DNA from: Candidatus Fermentibacterota bacterium
GTDB lineage: Bacteria > Fermentibacterota > Fermentibacteria > Fermentibacterales > JCC-6
NCBI GenBank assembly: GCA_030607835.1
Contig: JAUWJE010000002.1
Span: 1-22,789 of the forward strand
Length of the DNA stretch: 22,789 bases
Reading direction: 5' to 3'
How positions within the stretch are numbered: position 1 is the first letter of the stretch; the number at the start of each line of letters is the position of its first letter. This document shows positions 13,373-22,770 of the stretch, in pieces. The notes beneath the pieces were generated by a model. That model was given only the letters and a program-made list of their open reading frames with translations, was not told the DNA's origin and ran no database searches. The translations under genes were made by a program, and so were the position numbers.

Positions 13373-15727
13373 ATGTTATCAGCAATACTTTTCACGGGAA
13401 TACTCGCAGTAACTCTACCCGACCCTTCAGATATTCAAACCATCACTGCCGATGAGTCTGCTGTGATTGATCTTTCATCTGGTGACGGGTGGATTCGCCT
13501 TCTTGAAGATGATTACGTCTGCCTTAGTCTTTCGGTTTCCGGGGGAGTGAATCTCACGGCGTATGACAATTCCGGGGATATCCTGTGTCAATCAGGTCCA
13601 GAAGGGGAGATGGTTCTTTCCGCTTTCTCTGATTACTGGTTTTACATTTTCCTTGAGAGAGATACCGGTATCGGTGATCCTGATGTAACTCTGTCTGTTG
13701 AGATCGTAGAGCCCGTCAGGCTGAGTGTTCGCAATGATGTCAGCGGAAGAGTTGCTCGAAACGAAATGGCGGAGATATACACTTTCTCTCCGAGGGAGAG
13801 AGGAAGCTGGACCTTCAGACTCGAGGGTACCGGAGGAACGGACCTTGATCTGGAAGTATACAGCAGAAATATGAGTCTCTGGGGCAGCAGCACTTCACTG
13901 GAGGGTTTTGAGACAGTTACAGTGCCAGCTCTTCCGGGTGAGGAACTCACAGCGGTTGTAAGCAGATACGGCAAGAGCGGTTCCGGAGAATACTATTTCT
14001 CTGTTGAACCATCCGGAAGGTTCCCTGAATTAGATTCGGATATGATGGAAGCCTCAATTGAGCCAGGCGAGATTCACAGATATCTGATTCCCGAACATAG
14101 TGAACCGGTATTTCTTGATCTTTATATACTGTCACCCGGTGCTGATATTGATCTGACCGTTCGAGATACAACTGGTGAGTATCTGATGGAATCTCAATCC
14201 TATTCATCAATTGAAGCACTTCTTCTCCCGGCAAGTGAGAGTGAAGTGGTGGCGGATGTTATTCTGTTCGATTCACCTGAAAATGAATCAGTTCCGTACG
14301 TTATGAATTCCAGAGAACTCGAATCTGTTTCCTCACTTCTCCCGATGAAAAATACCATTTCAGTTGGCGCGACAGAGAAGACTCGTCCAATAGGTTTTTC
14401 ACCACACGAATCTGGAATATTCCAGGTTTCCGTAATCTTTGATAAAACACGAGACGGAGATGTGCGCGTATTCAGAGGATCAGGCGAACCTGCACTTACA
14501 TTCACTACAGAAAGAGGAGATGAGGAATTCCTTCTATGGATTTCTCAGGATGATACGGTCTGGGTGTACCCGTTCTTCAAGGAAATTACCCGGTCTGGAA
14601 ATGCCACTGTCAGAATTTCGGCTGCTGATTCCAGGGAAATTGATGGAGCGTATCATGGAGAGATTGGAGAGGACTCATCAACAGAATTTTTTACCGTTGC
14701 CGCTCAAGCGGGAACAATCCTTGGTATCGGACTTTCCGGAGAGGACAGGGAAGTTGATCTTAATCTTTTCGTGAGCGGTCCTGGAATTGATCTTCTGGCC
14801 GAGGGCTGGCTGAGTAACGTCGATGCCGCAGGGGATGAGGCTGTCGCGGTCTATTCTGATGAGGATGCAGTCTACGGAATTACCGTCTATCTCTATGAGC
14901 GGAGAGGTCGGACTTCTTTCAGTCTGGATGTTAACAGAATAGAACAGGTAGAGATGGCTTCTCCATCTCCCGAATCCGAGATCTGGGCGATTACTGCTGG
15001 AATAAGCGGTTACCCTGAAACTGAGGATGTGCTCAACAGAGCCAGCATGGATGCCGTGGAGGTTTACTATTTCCTGATTGCAGAGCAGGGAATACCTGAT
15101 GATCATGTTATCCTGCTGGTGGACGAAATCGCGACTGTTGATAATTTTGTTGATGGTGTTTCCAATCTGCTGGAAAACGCCGGACCTGAGGATAGAGTAG
15201 TAATTTTCTTCAGTGGCCACGGAAACCAGCTTGCTCCAGGTTCCGGTGGGCGTGAGGAATCGGATTCCGCGAATGAATCCATCTGTTTTTATGATGATGA
15301 GGTCTCAGATGATCGGCTTGCCGCTCTTGTTGATTCCCTTGCTGATGCGCCGGTGTTTCTGTTCTTTGACGCGTGTCATTCAGGCGGCTTTGTAAACGAT
15401 TTTGACCCGGGAAGCAATGTTCTCGTACTTACAGCCGCACGAGAGGACCTCAGCGTAAGTGAAAGGATACTTACTCCGATCCTGCTTCAGGGATCTCGCG
15501 GAGATGCGGATATTGATGGAAACGGTTATGTTTCCGCTCTGGAACTGATGACATACATTGACGGCAGACTTCAACTAATCTGTCCTGAGTGCGATACTGA
15601 ACTTGCCCCGAATACATATGTCTGTCCTGAGTGCGGTGCGGCTCTCAAAGGAGAGAACGCCGTTCCTCGACCTCAGCAGGGGATGTTCCTTGATGAGGAC
15701 GTCGATCTGTGGAGAACCTCTCGGTAG
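13373..15727 (+). CDS. Exported caspase-fold (peptidase C14) protein with EF-hand loop and zinc ribbon
   Basis: The best start is the ATG at 13373, which has GGAGG five bases upstream. The frame is open back to an ATG at 13346, giving 793 residues but no Shine-Dalgarno and an ATG inside a 6-bp hairpin. Numbering here uses 13346. A hydrophobic N-terminus (LSAILFTGILAV) suggests export. Residues about 30-530 are repeated beta-sandwich modules of the PPC type. The caspase-like domain, about 545-710, keeps the dyad His625 (FFSGHGNQ) and Cys677 (FFDACHSGGF). It is followed by an EF-hand-type loop DIDGNGYVSALE (722-733) and a four-Cys zinc ribbon (746, 749, 760, 763). Substrates are unknown. It is probably a calcium-responsive protease, inferred from the metacaspase analogy. 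The end overlaps pheS by 19 bases. Confidence 0.88.
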   Translation: MLSAILFTGILAVTLPDPSDIQTITADESAVIDLSSGDGWIRLLEDDYVCLSLSVSGGVNLTAYDNSGDILCQSGPEGEMVLSAFSDYWFYIFLERDTGIGDPDVTLSVEIVEPVRLSVRNDVSGRVARNEMAEIYTFSPRERGSWTFRLEGTGGTDLDLEVYSRNMSLWGSSTSLEGFETVTVPALPGEELTAVVSRYGKSGSGEYYFSVEPSGRFPELDSDMMEASIEPGEIHRYLIPEHSEPVFLDLYILSPGADIDLTVRDTTGEYLMESQSYSSIEALLLPASESEVVADVILFDSPENESVPYVMNSRELESVSSLLPMKNTISVGATEKTRPIGFSPHESGIFQVSVIFDKTRDGDVRVFRGSGEPALTFTTERGDEEFLLWISQDDTVWVYPFFKEITRSGNATVRISAADSREIDGAYHGEIGEDSSTEFFTVAAQAGTILGIGLSGEDREVDLNLFVSGPGIDLLAEGWLSNVDAAGDEAVAVYSDEDAVYGITVYLYERRGRTSFSLDVNRIEQVEMASPSPESEIWAITAGISGYPETEDVLNRASMDAVEVYYFLIAEQGIPDDHVILLVDEIATVDNFVDGVSNLLENAGPEDRVVIFFSGHGNQLAPGSGGREESDSANESICFYDDEVSDDRLAALVDSLADAPVFLFFDACHSGGFVNDFDPGSNVLVLTAAREDLSVSERILTPILLQGSRGDADIDGNGYVSALELMTYIDGRLQLICPECDTELAPNTYVCPECGAALKGENAVPRPQQGMFLDEDVDLWRTSR

Positions 15728-17319
15728 AAGGGATACCAGTGACTGAAGAAAGAGATCTGCATCCACTTGAAAAGAAGCTTCTGACATATCTCGAGAAGAA
15801 CGGGAAATCATCCGATGTGGACATAATCAGAGAGAGCGATCTCCCTGATGAGGGCTCTTTCAGAAGGGCTGCCCAGTGGCTTCTTTCAAGGAAGCTTATC
15901 ATTGAAGAATCAAGGGAAGAAGAAGTATTCGTTGAGCTCGGACCGCTTGGAAAACAGAACCTGGAAGTCGGCAGTTCTCCAGAACTTGCGATGCTTTGTG
16001 CGATAAAAAGTGGCAGTAATTCTCTTCAGGAGATCCAGCAGGACACATCATTTGACAGAGGGCACTGGGGAAGCGCGTTTGGCGCACTGATCAAGAGCGG
16101 TCTCCTGAAAAAAGCAGGTGATGATATCCTTTTCGATGGAAAACCTGAGGGAACTGTTTTCCAGGAAGTCTGGAATCAGGTCTACATACCATTATCCGAC
16201 GGAACTGAAATTCGATTCGCTGATCTTCCGGAAAATGTTGCTGAAGTAGTCGAATCCAGAAGTCCCAGGAGGGGAAAGAGTCGAGCTGAATTCGTACTGA
16301 ACGAGATCGTAACGAGTATTCTCGGCATTACAGAAGAAGGCAGAGAAGCTCTGAAGAAGGCAATGGAAACAGTCACGATCGGAGTGATGACACCGGAAAT
16401 TCTTGCTGAAGGATCCTGGAAGGATGCCAGGTTCAGAAGGTACCAGGTGGATATCCCCCCATCGAGAATTCACACCGGAAGACTTCACCCTTACAGACAG
16501 TTTCTGGATACCGTGAGGAAACGTTTCATTGGGCTGGGGTTCAGTGAAATGAGAGGTTCACTCGCTGAGAATGAGTTCTGGAACAATGATGCTTTATTCA
16601 TGCCTCAGTTCCATCCGGCAAGGGATATTCATGATGTTTACTATCTTGAAGATGGCAGTAGTGTTCCACCTCCATCGGACGAACTTGAGAAACGGGTTGC
16701 AGCCGTTCACGAAAACGGTGGGGGTACCGGTAGCAGAGGCTGGGGTTACAAGTTCAGCCGCAAGCAATCCCTTCAGGCGATACTCCGCTCGCAGGGAACT
16801 TCTCTATCAGCAAGAACACTTGGTTCGAATCCGGATATTCCGGGTAAGTATTTCGCAATCGCAAGATGTTTCAGATACGATCAGGTTGATGCCACTCATC
16901 TTCCCGATTTCTTTCAGGTGGAAGGAATAGTGCTTGGTGAACAGATTAATCTGAGGTACTTATTGGGGCTTCTTAAATTATTTGCTGAGGAAATTGCCGG
17001 AGCGTCCGATTACAAGTTCCTTCCCGCATACTTCCCTTTTACCGAGCCATCTGTGGAGATGCATGTAAAACATCCTCGACTCGGATGGATTGAGGTAGGT
17101 GGAGCTGGGCTTTTCCGGCCTGAGGTCTGTCTTCCGCTCGGGATCGATGTCCCTGTAATCGCCTGGGGACTTGGTCTGGATAGGATGGCCATGCTTGCTC
17201 TTGGACTTAATGATATCCGTGACCTGGTCACACCTGATCTTACACGACTGCGCAACATGAAAGTTCAGCCGGATCGTCTCCTTACTGGAAGGGATCGGGC
17301 CACCAATGCCAAAAATTGA
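15709..17319 (+). CDS. pheS: Phenylalanyl-tRNA synthetase alpha subunit, archaeal type
   Basis: This 536-residue subunit charges tRNA-Phe in complex with PheT. It is longer than typical bacterial PheS (about 330-350). It has N-terminal winged-helix-like segments (LHPLEKKLLTYLEKNG at 17-32), as in archaeal and eukaryotic enzymes. Class II motifs are present: motif 1 region HPYRQFLDTVRKRF (260-273), GTSLSART (363-370), motif 2 FAIARCFRYDQVDATHLPDF (382-401) with QVEG following, and motif 3 GLGLDRMAML (487-496). The start is a GTG at 15709 inside the caspase gene, with GAGGA nearby. A second GTG at 15739 with AAGGG six bases upstream is also possible. It overlaps pheT by 14 bases. Confidence 0.95.
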   Translation: MENLSVEGIPVTEERDLHPLEKKLLTYLEKNGKSSDVDIIRESDLPDEGSFRRAAQWLLSRKLIIEESREEEVFVELGPLGKQNLEVGSSPELAMLCAIKSGSNSLQEIQQDTSFDRGHWGSAFGALIKSGLLKKAGDDILFDGKPEGTVFQEVWNQVYIPLSDGTEIRFADLPENVAEVVESRSPRRGKSRAEFVLNEIVTSILGITEEGREALKKAMETVTIGVMTPEILAEGSWKDARFRRYQVDIPPSRIHTGRLHPYRQFLDTVRKRFIGLGFSEMRGSLAENEFWNNDALFMPQFHPARDIHDVYYLEDGSSVPPPSDELEKRVAAVHENGGGTGSRGWGYKFSRKQSLQAILRSQGTSLSARTLGSNPDIPGKYFAIARCFRYDQVDATHLPDFFQVEGIVLGEQINLRYLLGLLKLFAEEIAGASDYKFLPAYFPFTEPSVEMHVKHPRLGWIEVGGAGLFRPEVCLPLGIDVPVIAWGLGLDRMAMLALGLNDIRDLVTPDLTRLRNMKVQPDRLLTGRDRATNAKN

Positions 17320-18973
17320 GGTCAGCCGACGGAATTTTTTCAAACTGTCTCGAATGAAGGATCCCGGCGACGATAAACTTGCGAATCTTCTGACTCTTGT
17401 AAAAGGTGAAATCGATTATTCACTTGACAACGAGCTTAAGATAGAACTAAATGATACTAACAGACCTGATCTGTGGTGCGTGGAGGGTGTAGCCAGGGCT
17501 TTGAGATGCAGTAAGAACGGTCCTGAAAATCATCTTTCCAGCATGTCAGAGGATCATCTGAGCATTATGGTTGATCCCGGTATTCAGGTCATCAGGCCTT
17601 ATATCGCCGGATTCAGGGCTACAGGCTGGAAACTGGACCAGGAAGGACTGGATTCACTTCTCGCTGTCCAGGAGAAGCTCAGCGAATCATACGGCAAGAA
17701 ACGCAGCAGGACCGCAATCGGTTTCCACAGAGCAAAGGAGATAGCATTCCCGGTTTGCTATGTTTCTGCCGAAACCGGAGAGCTGATGCAACCCCTGGGT
17801 TATGAAGAGAAGATGTCTCTCTCCCATATTCTCACTGATACAGAGAAAGGGAGGGAATATGCACATCTATTGGCAGATTTTACACAGTATCCCGTTCTCA
17901 CAGATACAAATGGCATTATATTCTCATTCCCTCCAATCCTGAACAGTAATACAACCGGAAAAGTATGCCAGGGTGATGATGATCTGTTCTGTGATGTAAC
18001 TGGAACAGACTGGGAAACGGTCCAGCTGACAGCCACTATGCTTGCCTGCAATCTGGAGGACCATGGAGCGATAATTACTCCTGTTGATGTTGTCTACTCA
18101 TACGATGTCCCCTCTCCTGATCGGGAAGTTGTTACGCCTGTGCTGTTCGCAGACTGCATGAGTGTGACGAAAGATGAAATTAAAAAAGTGCTCGGAATTG
18201 ATATATCTCTTGAAACAGTTCGGGAGGTCCTCCAGCGAATGGATTATGCTTCGGTTGAGATCGAGGGTGATACATTGAAAGGAACTCTTCCTCCATACAG
18301 GAGGGATGGAATCCATGCTGTCGACATGATTGAGGATATAGCGATATCCCTCGGGTTGGAATCCTTTGAGCCGCTTCTCCCTGAACGATTTACTATCGGT
18401 CACAGTGCTCCGGTAGAGGAGCTTGTTGATGCTGTGCGGACAGTACTGATTGGAGCAGGATGCGAAGAAATTCTGCGTCCCGCACTGACAAGCTGGAGGA
18501 AAATAAGAGAAATTACAAGATCTCCGATTCCTCCGGTGATGATAGCAAACCCCATGACCGAGGAATATGGAGCTGTCCGAAACACGCTGCTTCCGGGACT
18601 TCTTAATGTTGAAAGTACAAGTGCTCATGCTTCTTATCCCCATCGCATGTTTGAATCGGGTGAGGTTCTGATTTCAGGAGATGACGGCGTGTGCAGAACT
18701 GAAATCTTTCTGGCCGGTCTTGTCTGCGGTAACAAAGCTGATTTTGGCGATGTACATTCCATCCTTGGTTCAATCTGCTACTCAAGAGATCTTGATTTAT
18801 CACTGAGATCTGTGGAAGACGAAAGGTTTATCAGCGGCAGGTGTGCCACCGTTATCATCAATGGCAAGGCATCTGGTGTTATAGGGGAATTTCACCCTGC
18901 AGTTCTTACGGAATGGGGTATTGCTCGACCGACCTCCGGATTCGAGATAAACATTGATTCTCTGAAAGAATAA
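17306..18973 (+). CDS. pheT: Phenylalanyl-tRNA synthetase beta subunit, archaeal type
   Basis: This 555-residue protein matches the archaeal PheT length. Typical bacterial PheT has about 800 residues with an N-terminal tRNA-binding (EMAP) domain and a C-terminal anticodon-binding domain, and both are absent here. The signature IELNDTNRPDLWCVEGVARA lies at about 46-65. The B3/B4 editing region follows, with FSFPPILNSNTTGKV (207-221). B5 and the core contain LPPYRRDGIHAVDMIEDIAI (328-347). The C-terminal core keeps the class II-like fold without catalysis, as expected for the beta subunit. The ATG overlaps the pheS end and has GGAAGGG upstream. The uvrB TTG follows the TAA by one base. Confidence 0.95.
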   Translation: MPKIEVSRRNFFKLSRMKDPGDDKLANLLTLVKGEIDYSLDNELKIELNDTNRPDLWCVEGVARALRCSKNGPENHLSSMSEDHLSIMVDPGIQVIRPYIAGFRATGWKLDQEGLDSLLAVQEKLSESYGKKRSRTAIGFHRAKEIAFPVCYVSAETGELMQPLGYEEKMSLSHILTDTEKGREYAHLLADFTQYPVLTDTNGIIFSFPPILNSNTTGKVCQGDDDLFCDVTGTDWETVQLTATMLACNLEDHGAIITPVDVVYSYDVPSPDREVVTPVLFADCMSVTKDEIKKVLGIDISLETVREVLQRMDYASVEIEGDTLKGTLPPYRRDGIHAVDMIEDIAISLGLESFEPLLPERFTIGHSAPVEELVDAVRTVLIGAGCEEILRPALTSWRKIREITRSPIPPVMIANPMTEEYGAVRNTLLPGLLNVESTSAHASYPHRMFESGEVLISGDDGVCRTEIFLAGLVCGNKADFGDVHSILGSICYSRDLDLSLRSVEDERFISGRCATVIINGKASGVIGEFHPAVLTEWGIARPTSGFEINIDSLKE

Positions 18974-18974
18974 A

Positions 18975-20948
18975 TTGTCTCTATACACTCTTATTAGTGA
19001 GTTTAGCCCCTCAGGTGATCAACCGGAGGCTATTAAAAGACTGGTGCACGGCCTGAATGATGGCATGGAGTGGCAGACACTTCTGGGTGTTACCGGTTCC
19101 GGCAAAACCTTTACAATGGCTGGAATCATCGAGAGGATTGAAAGACCCGTGCTGGTAGTGAGTCATAATAAGACACTTGCTGCCCAGCTCTACAGTGAAC
19201 TGAAGGGTTTTTTTCCAGATGCTGCCGTTGAGTATTTCGTAAGTTACTACGATTACTACCAGCCCGAAGCATACCTTCCGACTACGGACACTTTTATCGA
19301 AAAGGACGCTGACCTCAACGAAGAACTGGACAGACTAAGACTCCGAGCGGCCACATCTTTACTCACGCGGAGGGATGTAATTGTTGTCGCGTCAGTGAGT
19401 TGTATTTATGGCCTTGGTAATCCGGACACATTCAAATCCAGCTGCCTGGACATCTCCACAGGTTTGATACTCGATCAGGAAAACCTTCTTTCGGAACTTG
19501 TGGGTATGCGGTACTCAAGGAATGATATCGCACTGACCAGAGGTAGATTCAGAGTCCGTGGTGATGTTGTAGACGTCGTTCCTGCCTACGGTCGAATGGC
19601 GATCAGGGTTGAGTTCTTCGGTAACAGGATAGAGAGTATTCAAAGGGTCGATCATTTTACAGGTGCCGTCCAGGAGAGTCTGGACAGGATTTTCATCTAT
19701 CCTGCAAGGCATTTTGTAACAAGCGAAAGCGAGCTGAACCTGGCAATTGGACGAATTGAGCGGGAGCTGGAAGAATCCCTGACGGATTTCAAGGTCAATG
19801 GCAAACTGCTTGAAGCACAAAGGCTGGAATCAAGAACACGTTACGATATTGAACTTATGGCTGAAACGGGATACTGCTCGGGAGTGGAGAACTACAGCAG
19901 ACACATGTCCGGAAGGATGGAAGGAGAACGTCCCGCCTGCCTGCTTGATTACTTCCCGGAGGGAGATATGCTGGTCTTCATTGATGAGTCGCACAGGACG
20001 ATCCCGCAGTTGTCAGCGATGTATAGAGGTGACAGAGCCAGAAAGAAAACACTCGTCAATTACGGGTTCAGGCTTCCTTCAGCTCTGGATAACCGTCCTT
20101 TATATCTTGACGAGTTTATTGAAATAACAGGTAATAAGATCTGCATGTCCGCAACACCCGCGAATTTCGAGCTGGATCATTCCTCCCAGATTGTGCAGCA
20201 AATCGTCAGACCAACCGGACTGGTGGATCCTGAACTGGAAGTCAGACCCGCTGTAAGCCAGGTTGATGATCTTGTGGAGGAGACCCGTAGGGCTATTGAG
20301 TCCGGTGAGAGAGTGCTTGTAACTACATTGACTAAAAAGATGGCCGAGGAACTGACTTCATATTTCCAGGATATGTCGATCAAGGCCAGATATATTCACA
20401 GTGAGGTTGATGCTCTTGAGAGAGTCTCAATCCTCAGAGAACTCAGGCTCGCGGATTTTGATGTGCTGGTCGGTGTTAATCTCCTCCGAGAAGGACTCGA
20501 TCTCCCCGAAGTAGCCATGGTTGCAATTCTTGATGCTGACAAAGAAGGATTCCTGCGATCCAGAACAAGTCTTATACAAACTGCTGGAAGAGCAGCAAGA
20601 AACATGACCGGCAGAGTAATACTCTACGCCGACAGGATAACTGATTCAATGGAGTTTGCAATCACTGAAACCAGGCGCAGAAGAAAGATACAGCTTCAAT
20701 ATAACATTGATAATGATATCACACCTGAAAGCATCAGGAAATCAAGAGAAGAAATACTGAGAGCGACCAGCATTGCTGATATCTTCAAATCATCAGTCAG
20801 CAAGGATGATATCGCTGCGGACATCCCGGAATCCCAGAGTGAAGCCATTCAATTCCTTGAGAAGAAAATGCTCGAAGCCGCAGAAAAGCTTGATTTTGAG
20901 ACAGCCGCAAAATATCGTGATGCTATGAATAAGGTGCTGAACTCTTAA
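18975..20948 (+). CDS. uvrB: UvrABC excision repair protein UvrB
   Basis: This 657-residue protein is the damage-verifying helicase-like subunit of nucleotide excision repair, acting with UvrA and UvrC. Walker A GVTGSGKT is at 38-45. The DNA-clamping beta-hairpin YYDYYQPEAYLP starts at about 91, with TFIEKDADLNEELDRLR after it. DESH is at 337-340 and the motif V/VI region VNLLREGLDLPEV and QTAGRAARN lies at 501-543. The UVR domain that contacts UvrC/UvrA ends the protein (about 621-656, FLEKKMLEAAEKLDFETAA). The start is a TTG one base after the pheT stop, which fits the family N-terminus (SEFSPSGDQPEAI), but no strong Shine-Dalgarno is visible. It was probably read together with pheT. Confidence 0.97.
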   Translation: MSLYTLISEFSPSGDQPEAIKRLVHGLNDGMEWQTLLGVTGSGKTFTMAGIIERIERPVLVVSHNKTLAAQLYSELKGFFPDAAVEYFVSYYDYYQPEAYLPTTDTFIEKDADLNEELDRLRLRAATSLLTRRDVIVVASVSCIYGLGNPDTFKSSCLDISTGLILDQENLLSELVGMRYSRNDIALTRGRFRVRGDVVDVVPAYGRMAIRVEFFGNRIESIQRVDHFTGAVQESLDRIFIYPARHFVTSESELNLAIGRIERELEESLTDFKVNGKLLEAQRLESRTRYDIELMAETGYCSGVENYSRHMSGRMEGERPACLLDYFPEGDMLVFIDESHRTIPQLSAMYRGDRARKKTLVNYGFRLPSALDNRPLYLDEFIEITGNKICMSATPANFELDHSSQIVQQIVRPTGLVDPELEVRPAVSQVDDLVEETRRAIESGERVLVTTLTKKMAEELTSYFQDMSIKARYIHSEVDALERVSILRELRLADFDVLVGVNLLREGLDLPEVAMVAILDADKEGFLRSRTSLIQTAGRAARNMTGRVILYADRITDSMEFAITETRRRRKIQLQYNIDNDITPESIRKSREEILRATSIADIFKSSVSKDDIAADIPESQSEAIQFLEKKMLEAAEKLDFETAAKYRDAMNKVLNS

Positions 20949-21042
20949 CTGTTCTTATCCATCACTTATTTTCCCGTTCATTCTTTCTCTGTTATGTTAA
21001 CTTATTGGTTTTATACTTTTAATTACAGGGTGGAGAATCTTC

Positions 21043-22770
21043 TTGAGTGTAATTACAGCGCGTACCGCTGGTTTCTGTTGGGGAGTCCGCAGGGCAGTTG
21101 ATCTGGTCCTTGCTGAACTTAAGAATGGCAACAGACCATATGCTGTATACGGTGAACTTGTACACAATCCGCAGGTATTGGAGGCTCTGAAGGATAAAGG
21201 TGTAAGCATTTGCAGCGATCCTGAGAAAATGCAGAAAGGTACGCTTTTCCTTAGAACTCACGGAACCACCATCGAGGAACAAAAAATGGTTTCCAGCCTT
21301 TCCCTGCACCTGAAGGATCTGACATGTCCACGAGTCAGCAGAGCTCTGGCGATTGCCAGTAAGAAAAGCGCGGAGGAATATGATGTTCTCATCCTTGGGG
21401 ATCCTGCACATCAGGAAGTAAAATCGATTCTCTCTTACGGAGGGTCCTCAGCCCGGGTCATATCCGGTCCGCTTGACGTGGAAAATCTGCCGGACCTTTC
21501 AAAGCCGTTCCTGCTTTCCCAGACAACACAGAATACTCAAACGTACGAGGAAACGAAGAAAGCTCTCACGAGCAGATTTCCAAATCTTGAACATGCTTGT
21601 ACAATCTGCGAATCAACAAGCACGAGACAGGAAGAACTCAGAGAACTGTGCGGTGAAGTGGATTGTGTGGTTGTTGTTGGTGGAAGAAACAGCGCGAATA
21701 CTGCCAGACTTGCCGAAATCGCCCGTGAGGAGGGGCTTCCAGCGTTCATTGTCGAAACCCATGAAGAGCTCGATGCAGAGTTGCTTGGTCGGTGTGATGA
21801 TATCCTTCTTGCAGCTGGTGCATCTACTCCCAGCTGGAGCATTCGAAAAGTCCGGGAGCATCTTCTTGAAATTCAGGGGGACAGACTGAGAGCGGGAAAA
21901 TTCAGGGATTTTCTTCAAGTTATGGTTTTCGGGAATTTTCACATTCTACCCATCACATTTGCCACTGGATATGCAAGCTCGATCATTCTTGATGGTATCG
22001 GGAGGTTTACCTCAGTGATTGCTGCTTCTCTATTTCTTTTCGCAGTTCATACGGCGACTTCCGTTCTGGAATCCGGGTATTCGCGTCCATCCGGTCTACG
22101 GAGACAGGAGTTTATAAGAAAGCATCGATTTGTACTAACTATCTGTGCTTTAACCGCATTTGCAGGATCCCTTGGGATCTCTCTGTTTTTGAATCCCATC
22201 TGGTCCTATGTACTTGGGACAATGCTTCTTGCGTTCCTCTTCTATTCCATTCCGCTTATTAGAAAAACCTATCCCTTCCGAGGATTGAGGGCTATCCCAG
22301 GTTCAAGGGATCTCATGTTCGCCGGAGCCTGGTCATTCCTGCTTGCGTTACTTCCAGGATTCATTTCAGCCGGTTCCACAATTACTCCCGGTTCTGTTCT
22401 ATGGGCAGGTACACTGTTCTTTCTGTTTCTGGACAGGTGCCTGCTGGCTGATTTGGTTGATATGCAGGGTGATGCTCTTATGGGATTAGATACAATTCCC
22501 ATCCTTGCGGGAAGAGAAAAGAGCGTTTTGCTTTTCTGGTGCTGTTTCATTCTGGCGGTCGCACTGCCTGCATCCGGCATTGCTACTCGGTATCTGCCTG
22601 TTCATGCTTCCGCTATCGCATTCGGACTAATTACTCTTGCGGTCGGGTATTTCCATCTCAGTAGAAGTCCTTTTCCGTCAGAGTATTCCAAAAGAATTAT
22701 TGCGGATGGGAGTCTGCTTATCGCGGGACTCGCTCCAATACTCGTGTACTGGGCCGGAGAGGTATTATGA
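21043..22770 (+). CDS. ispH: IspH (HMBPP reductase) fused to a UbiA-like membrane domain
   Basis: This 575-residue protein has two parts. Residues 1-278 are IspH, the [4Fe-4S] enzyme that reduces HMBPP to IPP and DMAPP at the end of the MEP pathway. Cluster ligands Cys12 (GFCWGV), Cys95 (LTCPR) and Cys189 (TICES) are present, as are His41, His73, His123, Glu125, Thr161/162, Ser217-Asn219 (NSAN) and Ser261. Residues about 290-575 are a polytopic membrane domain with roughly eight or nine hydrophobic segments. It keeps a UbiA-type second Asp motif (DLVDMQGD, Asp470/473/477, then GLDTIPILAG). The first Asp-rich motif (NDxxD type) is not recognisable where expected (HTATSVLESGYSRP). The start is a TTG with GGTGGAG upstream, matching the IspH N-terminus. 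The stop overlaps the next gene. Confidence 0.92.
   Translation: MSVITARTAGFCWGVRRAVDLVLAELKNGNRPYAVYGELVHNPQVLEALKDKGVSICSDPEKMQKGTLFLRTHGTTIEEQKMVSSLSLHLKDLTCPRVSRALAIASKKSAEEYDVLILGDPAHQEVKSILSYGGSSARVISGPLDVENLPDLSKPFLLSQTTQNTQTYEETKKALTSRFPNLEHACTICESTSTRQEELRELCGEVDCVVVVGGRNSANTARLAEIAREEGLPAFIVETHEELDAELLGRCDDILLAAGASTPSWSIRKVREHLLEIQGDRLRAGKFRDFLQVMVFGNFHILPITFATGYASSIILDGIGRFTSVIAASLFLFAVHTATSVLESGYSRPSGLRRQEFIRKHRFVLTICALTAFAGSLGISLFLNPIWSYVLGTMLLAFLFYSIPLIRKTYPFRGLRAIPGSRDLMFAGAWSFLLALLPGFISAGSTITPGSVLWAGTLFFLFLDRCLLADLVDMQGDALMGLDTIPILAGREKSVLLFWCCFILAVALPASGIATRYLPVHASAIAFGLITLAVGYFHLSRSPFPSEYSKRIIADGSLLIAGLAPILVYWAGEVL

Noticed and set aside
14678..15220. 180-residue leftward reading frame inside the caspase-like gene
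   Set aside because: It lies antisense to a well-supported gene and has no recognisable domain; it looks like an accidental frame.
18098..18643. 181-residue leftward reading frame inside pheT
   Set aside because: It is antisense to conserved PheT sequence and shows no domain or coherent composition.
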